Shown here in pieces: positions 45,326 through 57,215 of a stretch of 64,000 bases of DNA. The stretch spans positions 2,409,100 to 2,473,099 of the forward strand of contig JXTB01000002.1 in the NCBI GenBank assembly GCA_002914805.1, read 5' to 3'. The notes below the pieces were generated by a model. The model did not search any database and was not told where the DNA came from. It saw only the letters and a program-made list of their open reading frames with translations. This DNA comes from Parasponia andersonii (Eukaryota; Streptophyta; Magnoliopsida; Rosales; Cannabaceae). Position 1 is the first letter of the stretch; every line of letters starts with the position of its first letter. The position numbers and the translations under genes were made by a program.

Positions 45326-45655
45326 GGTTTTATATTAACTTATTTAATACAAAAATGATATATATAACACATTTAATTAAATATATAATTTTGAGTACAA
45401 AATGGGTAAAACAAGGATGAGAAAATGTGGATAAAACTCGAGGAAGATATCATTCAAAAAAAAAAAGATTGGGAAGACAAGTGTCACAAACATTTTGATA
45501 AGAACGATTTGGGATTCCAAATGAGAATCAATATTAAAGTGAATGTAATATAAGGTTATTTTTATTTAAAGTTTTTTATGGTCCATTCTTGTCAACAAAT
45601 ATGGGGTGCCTAAATGCAAGATATTGAAACAAAAAAAATTGTAGAGAGAAAAAAT

Positions 45656-46472
45656 TGTCAACTGTAATGTGGGGTCCGTTTTTAGATCGTATATCCCGTG
45701 AACGATTAAGTGGCGGAATTGGCCGCAGGGGACACACTGTCCGACACATATCTAGAAGGATCACCTAAAAGTCACACGCGACACCAAATGGGCTCAGGGG
45801 CTGTTGGAGGCCAGGGTTGGATTTATCCCAGACCCTGGACGGTTTCAGCCAGTCTAAATTTTACCTCGACAGCTGGGGGTCAGGAGCCCCGAGGGTCTTC
45901 TGTCAGAAGACTATTGGAGGCAGCGTACTGCTCCAGACCCAGAAATGGCATTTAATGTAATCCTGGGTAGGTGTGCGTATTAGGCAAACCGTCCTGACAG
46001 GACGGCGGCTTGTCAAAGTCTCATCCCCACCAGATTTGAGCCATAGGGGACGACAGAAATCAGGTCACGACGATACGAGAGAGATTACAGTAATCACGGC
46101 CCGTGATTTCTGGAGTAAGTCATGATGAAAAAAGGTACCTAATTCTGGGATTAAGAGCCAGAATGTTCTCAGTTCCAGGACTATATATATATGAGTCATA
46201 CGTCCCTCGGAGGATGAGAGGCATATATGCATACAGAGAGAGATAGATAAGATTTGTAAGTAAGAAAAATATAATTTGATCTTTGCTAATCAATCTCAGG
46301 GATAAACATCTGACTTAAGTATCGAAGAGTTTTTGCAGGTGGCCACCCCCGCCTCTCCGATCCGACATGAAGTCAAAAGCACTCTGGGATAGCGAAAATA
46401 CGTGGACAGTTGGTAGATACAGTATCGGCAGTTCAGAGACACGTGGACAGCCAATAAGAATCGTCGCCAATA
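45656..46472 (+). repeat. 5' LTR of right Tat element
   Basis: It starts TGTCAACTGTAATGTGGGG and ends GTCGCCAATA. The 3' LTR starts TGTAGGGCCC, so this copy has about 12 more bases just after the terminal TGT. If those are not part of the LTR, the start would be 45663. Confidence 0.85.
46182..46192 (+). promoter_or_regulatory. TATA box of right Tat 5' LTR
   Basis: TATATATATAT after CAGTTCCAGGAC, matching the place in the 3' LTR (57740-57750). Confidence 0.6.
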
Positions 46473-46473
46473 G

Positions 46474-46491
46474 TTTGGCGCCGTCTGTAGG
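46474..46491 (+). other. primer binding site region of right Tat element
   Basis: TTTGGCGCCGTCTGTAGG begins one base after the LTR end. Same position and near-identical to the left element. Confidence 0.78.
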
Positions 46492-46569
46492 AAAGTTAAG
46501 CGCGAGAGAAAGGGTAAGAGTCTCACGACCATGCTCTCTCCGAATAAAAAAACCATACGACATCGGATG

Positions 46570-48104
46570 GCATCCTCAAGAATGACAACCAGGAGCACAC
46601 ATCCCGACGCCGAAGGAAGCTCCCAGGATGCACGACCAAGTCTGGAGTAAAAGCTGGACCAAATGCTCGTCGCCTTGGCAGAAGTAAACAGGAAGGCAGA
46701 GATGGCCTACGAGGCCGTCCTGGGCCTAAAGGATGAAGTCGCAGAGGTGCGCAGAGATAATGCCCGCCTTGAAGGGCTGTTGGCGAGCGAAGCCAGGAGC
46801 GGACAAAGGGAGGACTTCGACGGAGAGGTCCAACAAGAGTATAGGGGTCAACTGCCGAGAGAAGTCCTCGCCCAGTCCAGGTCGCGGATGTAGGGGGAAC
46901 GACGAAGTCAGACAAGCCCTCTCTGGGCGGGGGCTACGGTGGACAGAAGACACTAGGAGAGCCCGGAAGGTGCACTTCCCAACTGGAAACAGGAGATGAT
47001 GGCGGAGCTGAGTAAGAGGCTCAGGGCCTATCACAGCCAGACCCCCAATGATCTGGCAGAACAAACTGTACGAGGGATCAACCAGACGGCCTTCGCCGAC
47101 TGGATCTAGCTAGAGCCTAAGTCGAAGGACTTCACAACCCCGACCTTCAAACCGTTCGAGGGAAATACCGACCCCCTCGACCATATATATCATTTTCAAC
47201 AAAAGATGGCCTTGGAGACCAGGGACGAGGCCAGTCCTATTGTGGTTCAGACATCTCGCGGAGAAATCTATAAACAGATTTGAAGATTTCTACAAACTCT
47301 TCTTAAAACAATACGCGGGCGTCCGGAGGCAGCAGAAAACCATTCAAGATCTCGACCGGTTAGATTAATCCTCGAACGAGTCTCAAAGGGCATATTTGTC
47401 GCATTTCCTGGAGGTAACGTCCTTAGTGCACAACGCCGACTCGGCCCAAGCCGCGAGCTCATTCATCTGAGGCTTGCAGCCAGGGTCGATGCTGTCGGAC
47501 CATCTGCTCTTAAATTTTTCGTACGACATGACAGACGTCCAAGTAAAATCAGAGGGAGTATTCTGGGTATTGGAAAGCCACCAGAAAGCACCTAAGGCCT
47601 CCTCCGCGATAACAATAACGCCAGCCTAAACCCCGCTATGCAAGGAATGGAGAGGCCCTTGCTGGCCCAAAGGGCAGCTCTGAAGCAGGGAGCCCTAACC
47701 CAAGGCGGTCAAGAAAGTGGCAAGAGGAGGAAGATGTTTAAGGGCCCTCTGCCGAAGTACGAGCTTAACACGCCGATCAATGTGATCTACCTCTAGAATA
47801 GAGACAGGGGCATTTTCAAAGACCCGCCCAAGTCAGATGTTCCTGAGCACATGAAGAATAGGAGCAGGTACTGCCAATTTCACAAAGATCACGGGCATGA
47901 TACCATCAGCTATCGTAGCCTTTACGTGCAGGTTATGATGGCGATCCAAGCCGGCAAGTTGAAGCAATACGTGAAGATGGACAGGAACCAGTCTAAGGAG
48001 GATGCCGCTGGGCCCAAAAAAGGAAAGCAAACCCAAGCCTCTAGGTCGAGGGAGCAAGCCCTGAGGATAGTGCTGATGATCATAGGCAGACCAAAGCCGA
48101 TCTA
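46570..48104 (+). pseudogene. Tat gag, broken
   Basis: The N-terminal coiled coil (AEVRRDNARLEGLLASEARSG) is followed by the gag domain entry FTTPTFKPFEGNTDPLDHIY (about 47137-47196), a middle in another frame (FEDFYKLFLKQYAGVRRQQK, about 47280-47340), and a Tat-type zinc knuckle region YCQFHKDHGHDTISYRSL (about 47870-47923) where the last zinc ligand Cys is Tyr. There is a deletion near 47235 that removes about 30 residues and shifts frame. Stops occur at about 46651, 46891, 47107, 47367 and 47470. Confidence 0.8.
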
Positions 48105-48240
48105 AAGCCAGAAGAAGAAGAAAAAATGCCAGAAGAGAACCGAAGAGAGGGTGAAGCGCCTGAGGAGCATGGGGCACTCCGTGAACAACATGACGACAGG
48201 AGAAAGATATGCCTCAGTTGCCCCCATTGCCTTTACCCAG

Positions 48241-48680
48241 TAAGATCTAGCCACAGTGTGCTTACCTTATGATGACCCCCTGATGATTAAACTGCAGATT
48301 GACTCCGCGTTAGTCAGAAGGGTCCTAGTCGACGGCGGGAGTAGCGTCGACGTCCTATTCCTCAGTACATTCGAGAACATGGGCCTGAATTGGAGCGTGC
48401 TCAGGCCAACCTGTCAACCGCTATTCACCTTCAACAGCACTAAGGTCAGTCTCTTGGGCGTCGTGACACTGAAAGTCTACGCTGCTGAGAGATGCATGGA
48501 CGTAGATTTTGTCATCATCGATTGTTAGTCCTCCTTCAAAGTCATCATGGGGAGAGGATGGATCCACGCCATGCATAAGGTAAGCTCCACCCTCCACCAG
48601 GTCTTAAAATGTCAATCAAAGGATGGTACTTACACGATAGACATTAAAGGAGACCAGGCCTCTGCGAGGAAATATTTTTG
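48241..48680 (+). pseudogene. Tat aspartic protease, broken
   Basis: RRVLVDGGSSVDVLF (about 48318-48362) is the active site. D-G-G-S-S in place of D-T-G-S-S is seen in this lineage, so it need not be inactivating. The frame stops at 48526-48528 (TAG), after which MGRGWIHAMHKVSSTLHQVLK continues in frame to a TGA near 48679. Confidence 0.8.
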
Positions 48681-48750
48681 AACCACTTTGAGGAGAGCCG
48701 ACGCGAGCTCAAGTACCTCTGCATGGGACAAATAGCAATCAAAAGACCGC

Positions 48751-49650
48751 TTGCCGACATACATGAAGCGGATCGAAGAGGAGTCTGATAGGCCAGAATC
48801 CATAATTAAGGAGCTGGTGGCAGTCCCTTTGAAAGAAGCAGAACTGGAGAAAGTAGTCTTGGTCGGAGCTCTACTACCCAAAGAGGAAAAGAGCGAGCTG
48901 TTGGAATTCCTTAGGCGGAACAGTGACGTCTTCGCGTGGTCCCACGATGACATGCCCAGAATAGACCCTGCGTATGCCTACCACCGATTGAACACATACC
49001 CCAATTTTCCCTCGGTCAGACAGAAACTCCGAAGGTTCACGCATGAGAAAAATAGGGCGATCAACAAAGAGGTCGAGATACTACTGGCAAATGGCTTAAT
49101 CATGGAGTGCGTATACCCATACTGGGTCTCCAACCCGGTGGTGGTAAAGAAGAAAAACGATGATGACCAGACCTGCATAGATTTCACCAATTTGAATAAG
49201 GTCTGCCTGAAAGACAGCTTCCCCCTGCCAAAGATCGATAAAATGGTCGATACGACGGCAAGATTTGACAGGATGAGCTTCATGGATGCCTACTCTAGAT
49301 ACAACCAGATCCCCCTATATGAGAAAGACCAGATCCACATGGCTTTCATTACAGAGAGAGGTCTGTATTATTACAAACGTATGCCATTTGGCTTAAAGAA
49401 TGCGGGAGCGACCTACCAGAGGCTCATGAACAAAATGTTCGCCGAGCTACTAGGGAAGACGATGGAGGTCTACATCGATGACATGGTCGTAAAGAGAAAA
49501 GAAACTCCGGACCATCTAGATGAATGTTTCCAGATTCTGATGCACTACCAAATGCATCTGAACCCTAAGAAATGCACGTTCGCGGTGTCCTCTGGCCAGT
49601 TCCTGGGGCACATCGTGAGCAGAAGAGGCATTGAGGCCAACTCGACCTAG
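48751..49650 (+). pseudogene. Tat reverse transcriptase
   Basis: An open frame of 299 codons with the whole palm region: VFAWSHDDMPRIDP (entry), VVKKKNDDDQTCIDFTNLNK, MDAYSRYNQIPLYEKDQ, KRMPFGLKNAGATYQRLMNK, the catalytic YIDDMVVKRK and FLGHIVSRRGIEA. YIDD rather than YLDD is normal for this group. The frame ends in TAG just before the connection to RNase H, so the domain is intact but separated from its partners. Confidence 0.9.
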
Positions 49651-49745
49651 TTGTCCTCAATCGCAGATGTACAGAGACCCTCAAGCGTTAGGAGATCCAG
49701 TGCCTAACCGAAAAGATAGCCGTGCTCAGCTAGTTCGTCTCCAAA

Positions 49746-50165
49746 ATGTCTGACCGATCTAAACCTTTCTTCCAATGCATAAAGAAAAGCTCCACAGTCG
49801 CCTGGGGGAAGGAATTTGATAAGGCGCTGACGGAGCTCAAACTATATTTAGGTCACTCGCCTATCCTAGCTTTCTCAGCAGAGGGGCAGCACCTTTATGC
49901 TTATTTGGCAGTGTCCGAAGTAGCGATCAGTACCGTACTATTCATCGAGGAAGACAGCAAGCAGAAGCCAGTATTTTACACAAGTCGCACGCTCCTGGAC
50001 GCTGAAACGCGATATAGTATGGCGGAGAAACTAGTTCTCGCTTTGGTCAATGCTAAGAAAAGGCTGAGGCAGTACTTCGAGGCGCACTCGGTTACAGTGT
50101 ATACGGATTTCTCTATCTGGCAAATCTTGGCCAAATCGGACCTATCGGGAAGGATGACCAAATAG
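49746..50165 (+). pseudogene. Tat RNase H (first)
   Basis: It begins MSDRSKPFFQCIKK, the end of RT connection, and includes LYAYLAVSEVAISTVLF and the VFYTSRTLLDAETRYS motif, then VTVYTDFSIWQIL, the usual plant gypsy RNase H landmarks. It ends in TAG at 50163-50165, where Trp or Gln would fit. Confidence 0.85.
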
Positions 50166-50207
50166 GCCACCGAGCTAGGGATATACGACATCGAGTATTA
50201 GCCTCGA

Positions 50208-50714
50208 GTGGCGAAGAAAGGGCAAGTCATGATAGACTTCCTAGTGGAAATCCAGTCCTTCGGCGAGCTACGCGATCTACTCCAGACGTCTCTGGCTCAT
50301 ATCCCTTCAACCTGGACCCTATATACCAACGGATCTACGACCGCCTTGGGGTCAGGTATCGGAATAGTCTTACAGACCCCAGCAGGGCTCAGGATAGAGA
50401 AAGCTTTGAGGCTTGGTTTCTAGGCAATAAATAATGAGGCGGAGTATGAGGCACTGCTGCAAGGCCTTGAGTTGGCTCTGTACTTCAGAGTAGAGAACAT
50501 CGCAGTAAGGAATGACTCGTAGCTGATCGTGGATCAAGTCAAGGGAGACTTCGAAGTAAAAGAGCCGAGATTACACACGTACTTCTCCAGGGTGATGGGG
50601 GCGAAAGTCCGCTTTAGTAGTTTCGATATCGGACAGATACCTAGGGAGATAGACCACAAGGCCGATGAGCTAGCTAAAAGCTCATTGATCAGGGGGACGA
50701 CTGAACACACATAG
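50208..50714 (+). pseudogene. second, archaeal-type RNase H (aRH), broken
   Basis: After an inter-domain stop the sequence gives WTLYTNGSTTALGSGIGIVL (about 50313-50372), then NNEAEYEALLQGLELAL (about 50430-50480) and FDIGQIPREIDHKADELAK. These are the Asp/Asn, Glu, and C-terminal Asp blocks of an RNase H of the archaeal/plant type that sits between RNase H and integrase in Tat elements. The first catalytic Asp appears as Asn (YTNGS). Stops at about 50422 and 50521 break it. Confidence 0.85.
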
Positions 50715-50967
50715 ATTCTACTAGATGGCGAAAACATAAGAGGCCCTTTAGAGACCCTTGCACGCCACGTGTTTGCAACTAATTTTGAAGACGAGGGCTG
50801 GATGAGACCCATCACCCAATACCTGGTGTCGAGAAACCTGCCCGCAGAGCCCCAAAAAGTGAGGTCGGTCAGACTGAAGGTTGCTTGATACTCGATGATG
50901 GGGAGCCGACTGTATAGAAGATCAACGATGGAACCGATGCTGAGGTGCGTAGGTCGCGTAGAAGCTG

Positions 50968-52017
50968 ATGGAGGAAATCCATGAAGGAGCGTGTGGTAAC
51001 CACTCTGGCGGGCGTAGCCCCGCCCATAAGGCCTTGACGGTTGGGTACTTCTGGCCATACATGATGACCGAGACGGCTCATTTTGTCAAGAAATGTGACA
51101 AGTGCCAGAGGTTCGCCCCCCTGAAGTGCCAACCCACGAAAAAACTCCATTCGAATATAACTCCTTGGCCCTTCGCTAAATATGGTATGGACATCATCAG
51201 AGAGCTCCCCAGAAGTCCAAGGGGAAGAAGGTATATCTTGCTGGCCACCGATTATTTCACCAAATGGGTAGAAGCTGAAGCCTACACGACCGTCAATAAG
51301 ACAGACACGATTAACTTCATTTAGAAAAATATAATCTACTGGTACTGAATCTCGAAAGAGATACACACTGATCATGGCATGCAGTTCCAGAACGCCAAGC
51401 TTAAGAAACTGTGTGAGTTGTATGATATAAATCTCAGCTTCTTATCCGTAAACTACCCTCATAGGAACGGCCAAGCAGAGGCAACAAATAGGGCCATATT
51501 CGACAATATAAAAAAGAACTTGCAAGATGCTAAATAAATGTGGTTAGAAGAGCTACTGGCCATCGTGTGAGCTCATCGAACCACGGAGCAGAGATCGACG
51601 GGAAGAACACTGCTCGCCATGGTCTACGGGTCAGAGGCGGTGATCCTGACCGAAATTGGCCTCCCGACCCTTCGCTCCGAAGTGATAACAGACGTCTCAC
51701 TGAACAAGCAGCAGCTAAACTGCAACACAGACCTCCTGAAAGAAACGAAGGACATGGCTCTGGTCCATCTGGCCTCGTACCACCTGCAGGCCAGGTCTTA
51801 CTATGCAAAGAAGGTAAGCGCTCGTCGGTTTAACGCCAGAAATTGGGTCTTAAAGGTCAGAATAGGAAATTCCTCAAAGCTAGACTCTAACTGGGTCAGA
51901 TCCTACGAGGTGATCAAGGCGCTTGACAATGATGCGTACGCCCTGAAAGATTTCAAGATTGGGAAGAGCCTACCTAACACGTGGAATGCCCGGCACTTGA
52001 AAAAATACCACATGTGA
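50968..52017 (+). pseudogene. Tat integrase, broken
   Basis: The zinc region has EEIHEGACGNHSGG, FWPYMMTETAHFVKKCDKCQ (about 50968-51110), and the core has YGMDIIRELP, LLATDYFTKWVEAEAY, HTDHGMQFQNAK and NGQAEATNRAIF (about 51180-51510) with the DDE residues. The C-terminal part is MVYGSEAVILTEIGLPTLRS to LPNTWNARHLKKYHM (51619-52017). Stops fall in the core at about 51325 (Trp position), 51346, 51460 and 51535. A frame change is needed to reach the last part, as in the left copy. Confidence 0.88.
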
Positions 52018-52154
52018 GACACATGTAAATGTTTGTATTATTGAATAGCTTAATTCCAGAACAGGTCAGGGTGTCTGCTACACGGACTTATCCATTGGAT
52101 TGCTATGTAAAAGAGTCTGCCCCTAGTGCCAGACCCCACGAACTATTCACAAAA

Positions 52155-52690
52155 ATAACGATCGTACTATCGGAATCACATCGCGCAATAAAATGCTTGC
52201 CGATGGCCCAAGAAAACATACAAAGAGGAACGAGCTGCGCAGCAAAAAACTTGCCAGCAGACCTCAATATTGATCGTACTATGGAAATCACATCGCGCAA
52301 TAAAATGCTTACCGATAGCCCGAGAAAAAGTACGAAGAGGAACGAGCTGCGTAGCAAAAAATTTTCCAGCAGACCTTAATAACGATCGTACTATAGGAAT
52401 CACATCGCGCAATAAAATGCTTACCGATGGCCCGAGAAAACGTACGAAGAGGAACGAGCTATGCAGCAAAAAACTTGCCAGTAGACCTCAATAATGATCG
52501 TACTATGGGAATCAAATCGCGCAATAAAGTGTTTGCCGATGGCCCGAGAAAACGTACGAAGATGAATGAGCTGCACAATAAAATGCTTGCCAGTAGACCT
52601 CATTAAAAATCATACTATGGGGATCACATCGCTCGCTGACGGCCCAAGAGGATGTACGAAGGGCAACAGGCTGCGCAATGAAAACTTGCC
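52155..52690 (+). repeat. tandem array, 112-bp units, right Tat element
   Basis: Four to five units with starts (TACTAT) near 52165, 52277, 52389, 52501 and 52613, a regular 112-base spacing. They match the 112-base subtype of the left element's array. The left element has about three times as many units. Confidence 0.93.
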
Positions 52691-52729
52691 ACCGGACCTC
52701 AAGGAATACCTCAAGATGAGGAAGAGTTG

Positions 52730-52985
52730 AGCGACAAGACCCTTTCCAGAGAGCACTTTAGCTACGCATGAGCCAAAGGCAAACAGGGCCAGGGTTTATC
52801 TATCGGAAGTAGACCCTCCCTAGAGAGCATCTTAGCTGCACATGAGCCAATGGCAAATATGGCCAGGGTCTACCCGTTGGGAGTAGACCCTCCTTAGAGA
52901 GCGCCTTAGCTACGCATGGACTGAAAGTGGACGGGGCCAAGGCCTACCCGTTGGAAGTAGGCCCAGACAAGACCAAACATGAAGG
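52730..52985 (+). repeat. repeated hairpin block, right Tat element
   Basis: Three hairpins at about 52790-52816, 52865-52891 and 52939-52963. The middle one is perfect over nine pairs (AGGGTCTAC/GTAGACCCT). The third is GGCCTAC/GTAGGCC, where both strands differ from the second in a way that preserves pairing. Confidence 0.87.
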
Positions 52986-53615
52986 CATAAATTAAAACCA
53001 AATTCTGTCTATTATTACTTGAATTACAAGATACATGGTCGATAGGGATGCAGACCCGGAGACTCTATTTGTAAGAAGCAGGTCTTGGATGGACTTGCAA
53101 GGACACATCGGAGTGGTAACACCCTGTTTGCTATCGGTAAAAGCCGAGCCCAGGTCTCTTTCTCTACAGTGATGGGTCCAAGTAGTGGTTGACTAATCCC
53201 TAGACCTAGTTCCTGGCACGTTCCTATTTAGGGTCGGAGAAGTCCAACCACACGCGTGGATCAAATTCTGCTAAGACAAATTATAACAGAAATTATACAT
53301 CCTCAAAGCCAGACGAGCCGGAACTCACATCCCGATCTCCGAAGCTGATCTTGTCAATCATAGCATAGGGGAATTCACTAATAACTCAAAATCATATAAG
53401 ATTGGGCCAGATCCAGAGGTCAGTCGCACTGCCGATAAGGGAATGGTATCGTATATGATATCCGACCCTGACCATGAATGTGGGCAACAAAAAAAGAAGA
53501 GGGGGAATAAACGTGAGAAAAATGCGCCGTCTTTATTATTTAAATAGGTGCTTGTAACAAGGGTCGGGTTTACATAATACAGTTAGTACTTTATAAATAT
53601 ATAGAGTGAGAGGCC

Positions 53616-56600
53616 CTAGTTACCTCCAGCGAGAGGAGCAATACCGACTTCGGCGCTTGGACCAGCAGTACTTGGACCAGCAGTACTTGGACCAGCTTCA
53701 GTAGAGAATGGCGTACCCGGGTCAGAATCATCGCTAGACAAAACAACCGCGCTTGACCCTCTGCCAGTTAAGGCGCTAGGGCCGGGCTGACCCCCACGAA
53801 CCTCTGTGGCTTGTTCTGGTGGACTGGGAGTGGGGACAATCTCTCTGACGACAGAAACAGATGTAGAGGGCCTGTCTTTTTCTTCGTTGAGCGTCTTCAG
53901 TACATCAACAAGGTACACGATGTTAATCTCGTCCCCTAATTGCTGCATGTAGTACCTAACGGAATAATGGTCCCTCTCGACACTTTTCTGCTCATCGAAC
54001 TGGCCTGGCGTTACCATCTCCGCATGGCCCTCGAATTCCCTATTCTTCCAGCCAGACTTATAGCTCTCTGCAGAAAGGATGTCCACTTGCCTCTGATATC
54101 TTATCTTCAGTTTCTCTACATCCGCCAGCCTATCTCTCAGCGCCACTTGCTGCTGCGACAAATCGATCAAAAGAGCATTTATGTCAGTGAGATCTTCACC
54201 ACGATTGTGAGACAACTCTGCATGAGCTCCCATCAGTTTACTATGATCTAAATAGAAATATCAGATTACCTTATTGAACCGGTCGAGCCTGCGCTACAGG
54301 GAATGGGTCTATCTAGCTTGGCTTTTGCCTTGGCTTTCCTAGCCTCCTTAGCTTCGTTGACGGGTCTGTCACGAGTAATAAAAGCCAGCCCCATCTCCGC
54401 CCCTGCGCTCTGTAGCTCCTGCTCCTTGACCTTGAGCTCGGCTTAGGCCAGCTTGGCAGCCTCGGCCTCCGAGCGCAGACCAGGGACCTCAGCTTCGAGA
54501 GATTGGACTTTTCCCTCTACCTCGACTAGCTTGGTGACCAGCTCCTCACGCCTGACCCTTTCGATGCTCAAAGTGTTGGCCACCGCGTTGCTGACCCTAG
54601 CTTCGTCCAAGCTCCAGTACAGGTCGAAATCTACCCTCAACGTGGCGAGGGCAGCTTCGCTCCACTCGGCCGCCACAGCATGGGCATCCAGCTACCCGGT
54701 CAGCTCGCCAATGCGAGAGAAATAGAAGGACTGGATGGTGGCAAGTTGCAGAATATAAAAAAAGGGTGGTCAGTGTTCAGCAAAGATGCCGAGAAAGTGG
54801 AGGTGACGGCCAGACGAGCCAAACCTGTGCAATGCTGCGGCCAGCAACGAGCTCTACGTTTTCCAGGGAGAGCGCCTCTAGCTCGAACTCCACAGCTGGA
54901 CCCTCTCCCTGGGTGTCATCCTCGTCCGGAGAACGCGACTCCACCCCACCGATCATGAGGACACCTTCACCCTCCACCAAGCGCACTATAGTAGCTTCTT
55001 CTGACACTCCCGAAGTGGCAAAAGTGGGGGCAGTGGAAAGTAGGGCATCACTAGGTGCATCTTCAGTGACATCTGGAGGCGGCGTGTCCTCAGTAGAAGA
55101 AGCCACAGCGACTAGTATCATTTGACGGGCCGTAATTTTTCGGTCTTGTCTTGACCAGTATCATTTGACGGGCCACTTCGCGCAGACCTCTTCCTCCTCA
55201 TGAGGGTCAGGATAGCCCTGTCATCGTCGCTGTCAGAAGAAGGGGCAGTTCTGCCTCTCTTTCCTGCCGGGCTTTCCTTCCCCTTGGATGAGTCAGCTTC
55301 GCTACCCCGTTTCATAGAGACCGGGGGAGGGGAAGACAGTCGAGACTTCAGTCTCGGTGCCCCTCTGCTGAGCTCGACAATCTCCCTACGGGAACGGGTA
55401 GCACCGGACCCTGCACCCGCCTTCGAACCAGAGCTAGGGATGGAGGAAGTCGGTACAGCAGGCTCCCCTGGCAGGATCGAAGGCGCCCTTTTGCCGTACA
55501 CGATCTTTATGGCCGACGCCTCCCGAGCCGCGCCCCCACCTGCCTCAGGAGAATGCACCATAAGTGTTTCATCCCCAGACGTGAACAGATCCTCCAGGTC
55601 ATCGTTCGAGCCTATTCTTAGGGTGACAACTCCCTGTCCCACGGCCTTGTCCTCAGAGGACACCACCAGACGTCGACCAGCAGGGACCTTAGATCGGGCC
55701 CTGTGTGCAACGGTGCTCCCCTTGACCAGGGAAGAGTCTGCCAAAGGGCCAGTATCCGAACCTGTAAGAGCAGGCAACGTGGTTAAAATGTGGCCATGAC
55801 CTGATCGACAGAGCCCTAGGGCATAAAATGAACTCACCCCTAACCCTCTTGGGGGCAGCAACTTTCTCTCAAGGCACTCCTCAGTCACGAGCTTCACCGC
55901 CTCTTCAAGCTCGTGACTGGTCGGTGCCACCTGGTCATTGAGACCTGCCAGCTAGCTCGAGGCTGCGATCTGACGACACACCATGGCGATGCGACTCTGC
56001 TCATCCTGGAAGAACCGGTTCAGAGCCGAGGCGTTAATCTGGCTCCGAAGGTGCTTGGTGATGACCCATGTGTCCAGCGGGAATGGGAGATATGAGACCA
56101 TCCTTGCATCGTGTTCATTACCTGGGGATTCAGAACGGCCTGGATGTGTCGGCAATCCCTAGAGGACCCGAAGACGATGACTCCCTCCAGCTCCTTGAGC
56201 CGCTCTGTCGACAGCCGCGGCTCAAACTTGCTTTCCTCCATAGAGTCTGCGTAAGGCAAAATATCATGAGTAAAAATAGACGAAGTGTACGCAGACCCAG
56301 AAATCACGACTCAGTACTTACTTTGCAGAAAAAATGGGGGGATTTAGAAACGCTCTCCATTTACCCAAGGAGAGCACCACGCCCCTCCGATGGCGTACAG
56401 CCTGGAGTGGGAGTCCCATTACTTGTCCGACCTCGGCAAGCCCCAACGTGGCATCCTGGGAGCGGTTAGAGGTAGAAAGTAGCGTAAGAGCTTTTGGGGA
56501 TGAGGGTGAGCATATAAGCCTAAATGACCACCTCCAGGTCGATATGCACGTTGAGGAGGACTAACAGAGCAGAGAGCCCCATCAGAATCATGACCTTAAT

Positions 56601-56858
56601 AGCATTCAGTTGCATCAGGTGAATTCCTGTCAGACTGAAGAACTGGTGGATTAGGGGAGGAAGGGGAAACTGCAACCATTTCGAGTGCCTCTTCCCCAAG
56701 ATGATGGAGTCTTCGGGGATAGAAGGGCGAAAGTACCAATCTGCTGGGCCCTCGATCCTTTGTAAAGTAACTCCGCTAGGGAAGTAGAGCTACCTCCTTA
56801 ACGAGTTCAACTCGGAATCTACGACGGGACGGAGCTTCTGACTCTGGTTTGGGGCCAT
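53616..56858 (-). pseudogene. antisense spliced gene (aORF) of right Tat element
   Basis: Start codon at 56856-56858 (MAPNQSQKLRPVVDSELNS), stop at 53616-53618. Introns are 56247-56321 (75 bp), 55762-55837 (76 bp), both GT-AG, and a third from 54824 with acceptor near 54740. The sites match the left copy. The N-terminal exon has the WYFRPSIPEDS, HQFFSLTGIHLMQLN and HIDLEVVI blocks of the plant 'putative gypsy-type transposon' domain. Exon 3 is Ser/Pro/acidic and basic (LTLMRRKRSARSG). The last exon is a coiled coil ending with STAGPSTAGPSAEVG. Exon 1 has in-frame stops at about 56780, 56520 and 56460. A one-base deletion near 56118 shifts exon 2. So this copy is dead, but the gene structure is still readable. 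Confidence 0.8.
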
Positions 56859-57198
56859 TGTTTTGGATGCGATTGAAGAGAGCAAAAAGTTTTAGAAAAT
56901 GGAAGATTCAGAAACCCTAAGATTTGAGAAAGCTGGAATACTTGGAGATTTTGGTAAAGTAAGAAATGAGCATAAGCGTAGCTTTTACAGGAGGGAGCCA
57001 AAAAGTCTCCCCTGGAGGAGAACAGTGCAAGGAAAATGGAAGCACTAGAATTTCAAAATTTGAAAAAATCATGACACAGGTTGGCGTGCATCGATATCAG
57101 TGATTAGGGAAAAATGACGGTAATGAGCCACATATACCCCTCGAATTGGCGGACCGGAGGTACGATTTCCCTACTTGATAGATGCGAATTCATCAAAT

Positions 57199-57215
57199 AG
57201 GGAAATGGGGGCAGT
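57199..57215 (+). other. polypurine tract of right Tat element
   Basis: AGGGAAATGGGGGCAGT abuts the 3' LTR. Confidence 0.85.

Noticed and set aside
45663-45667. 5' LTR start at 45663 with an ordinary short duplication
   Set aside because: It aligns well to the 3' LTR start, but no 5-bp duplication then fits, whereas a start at 45656 places the 16-base repeat exactly against both ends; kept only as an alternative.
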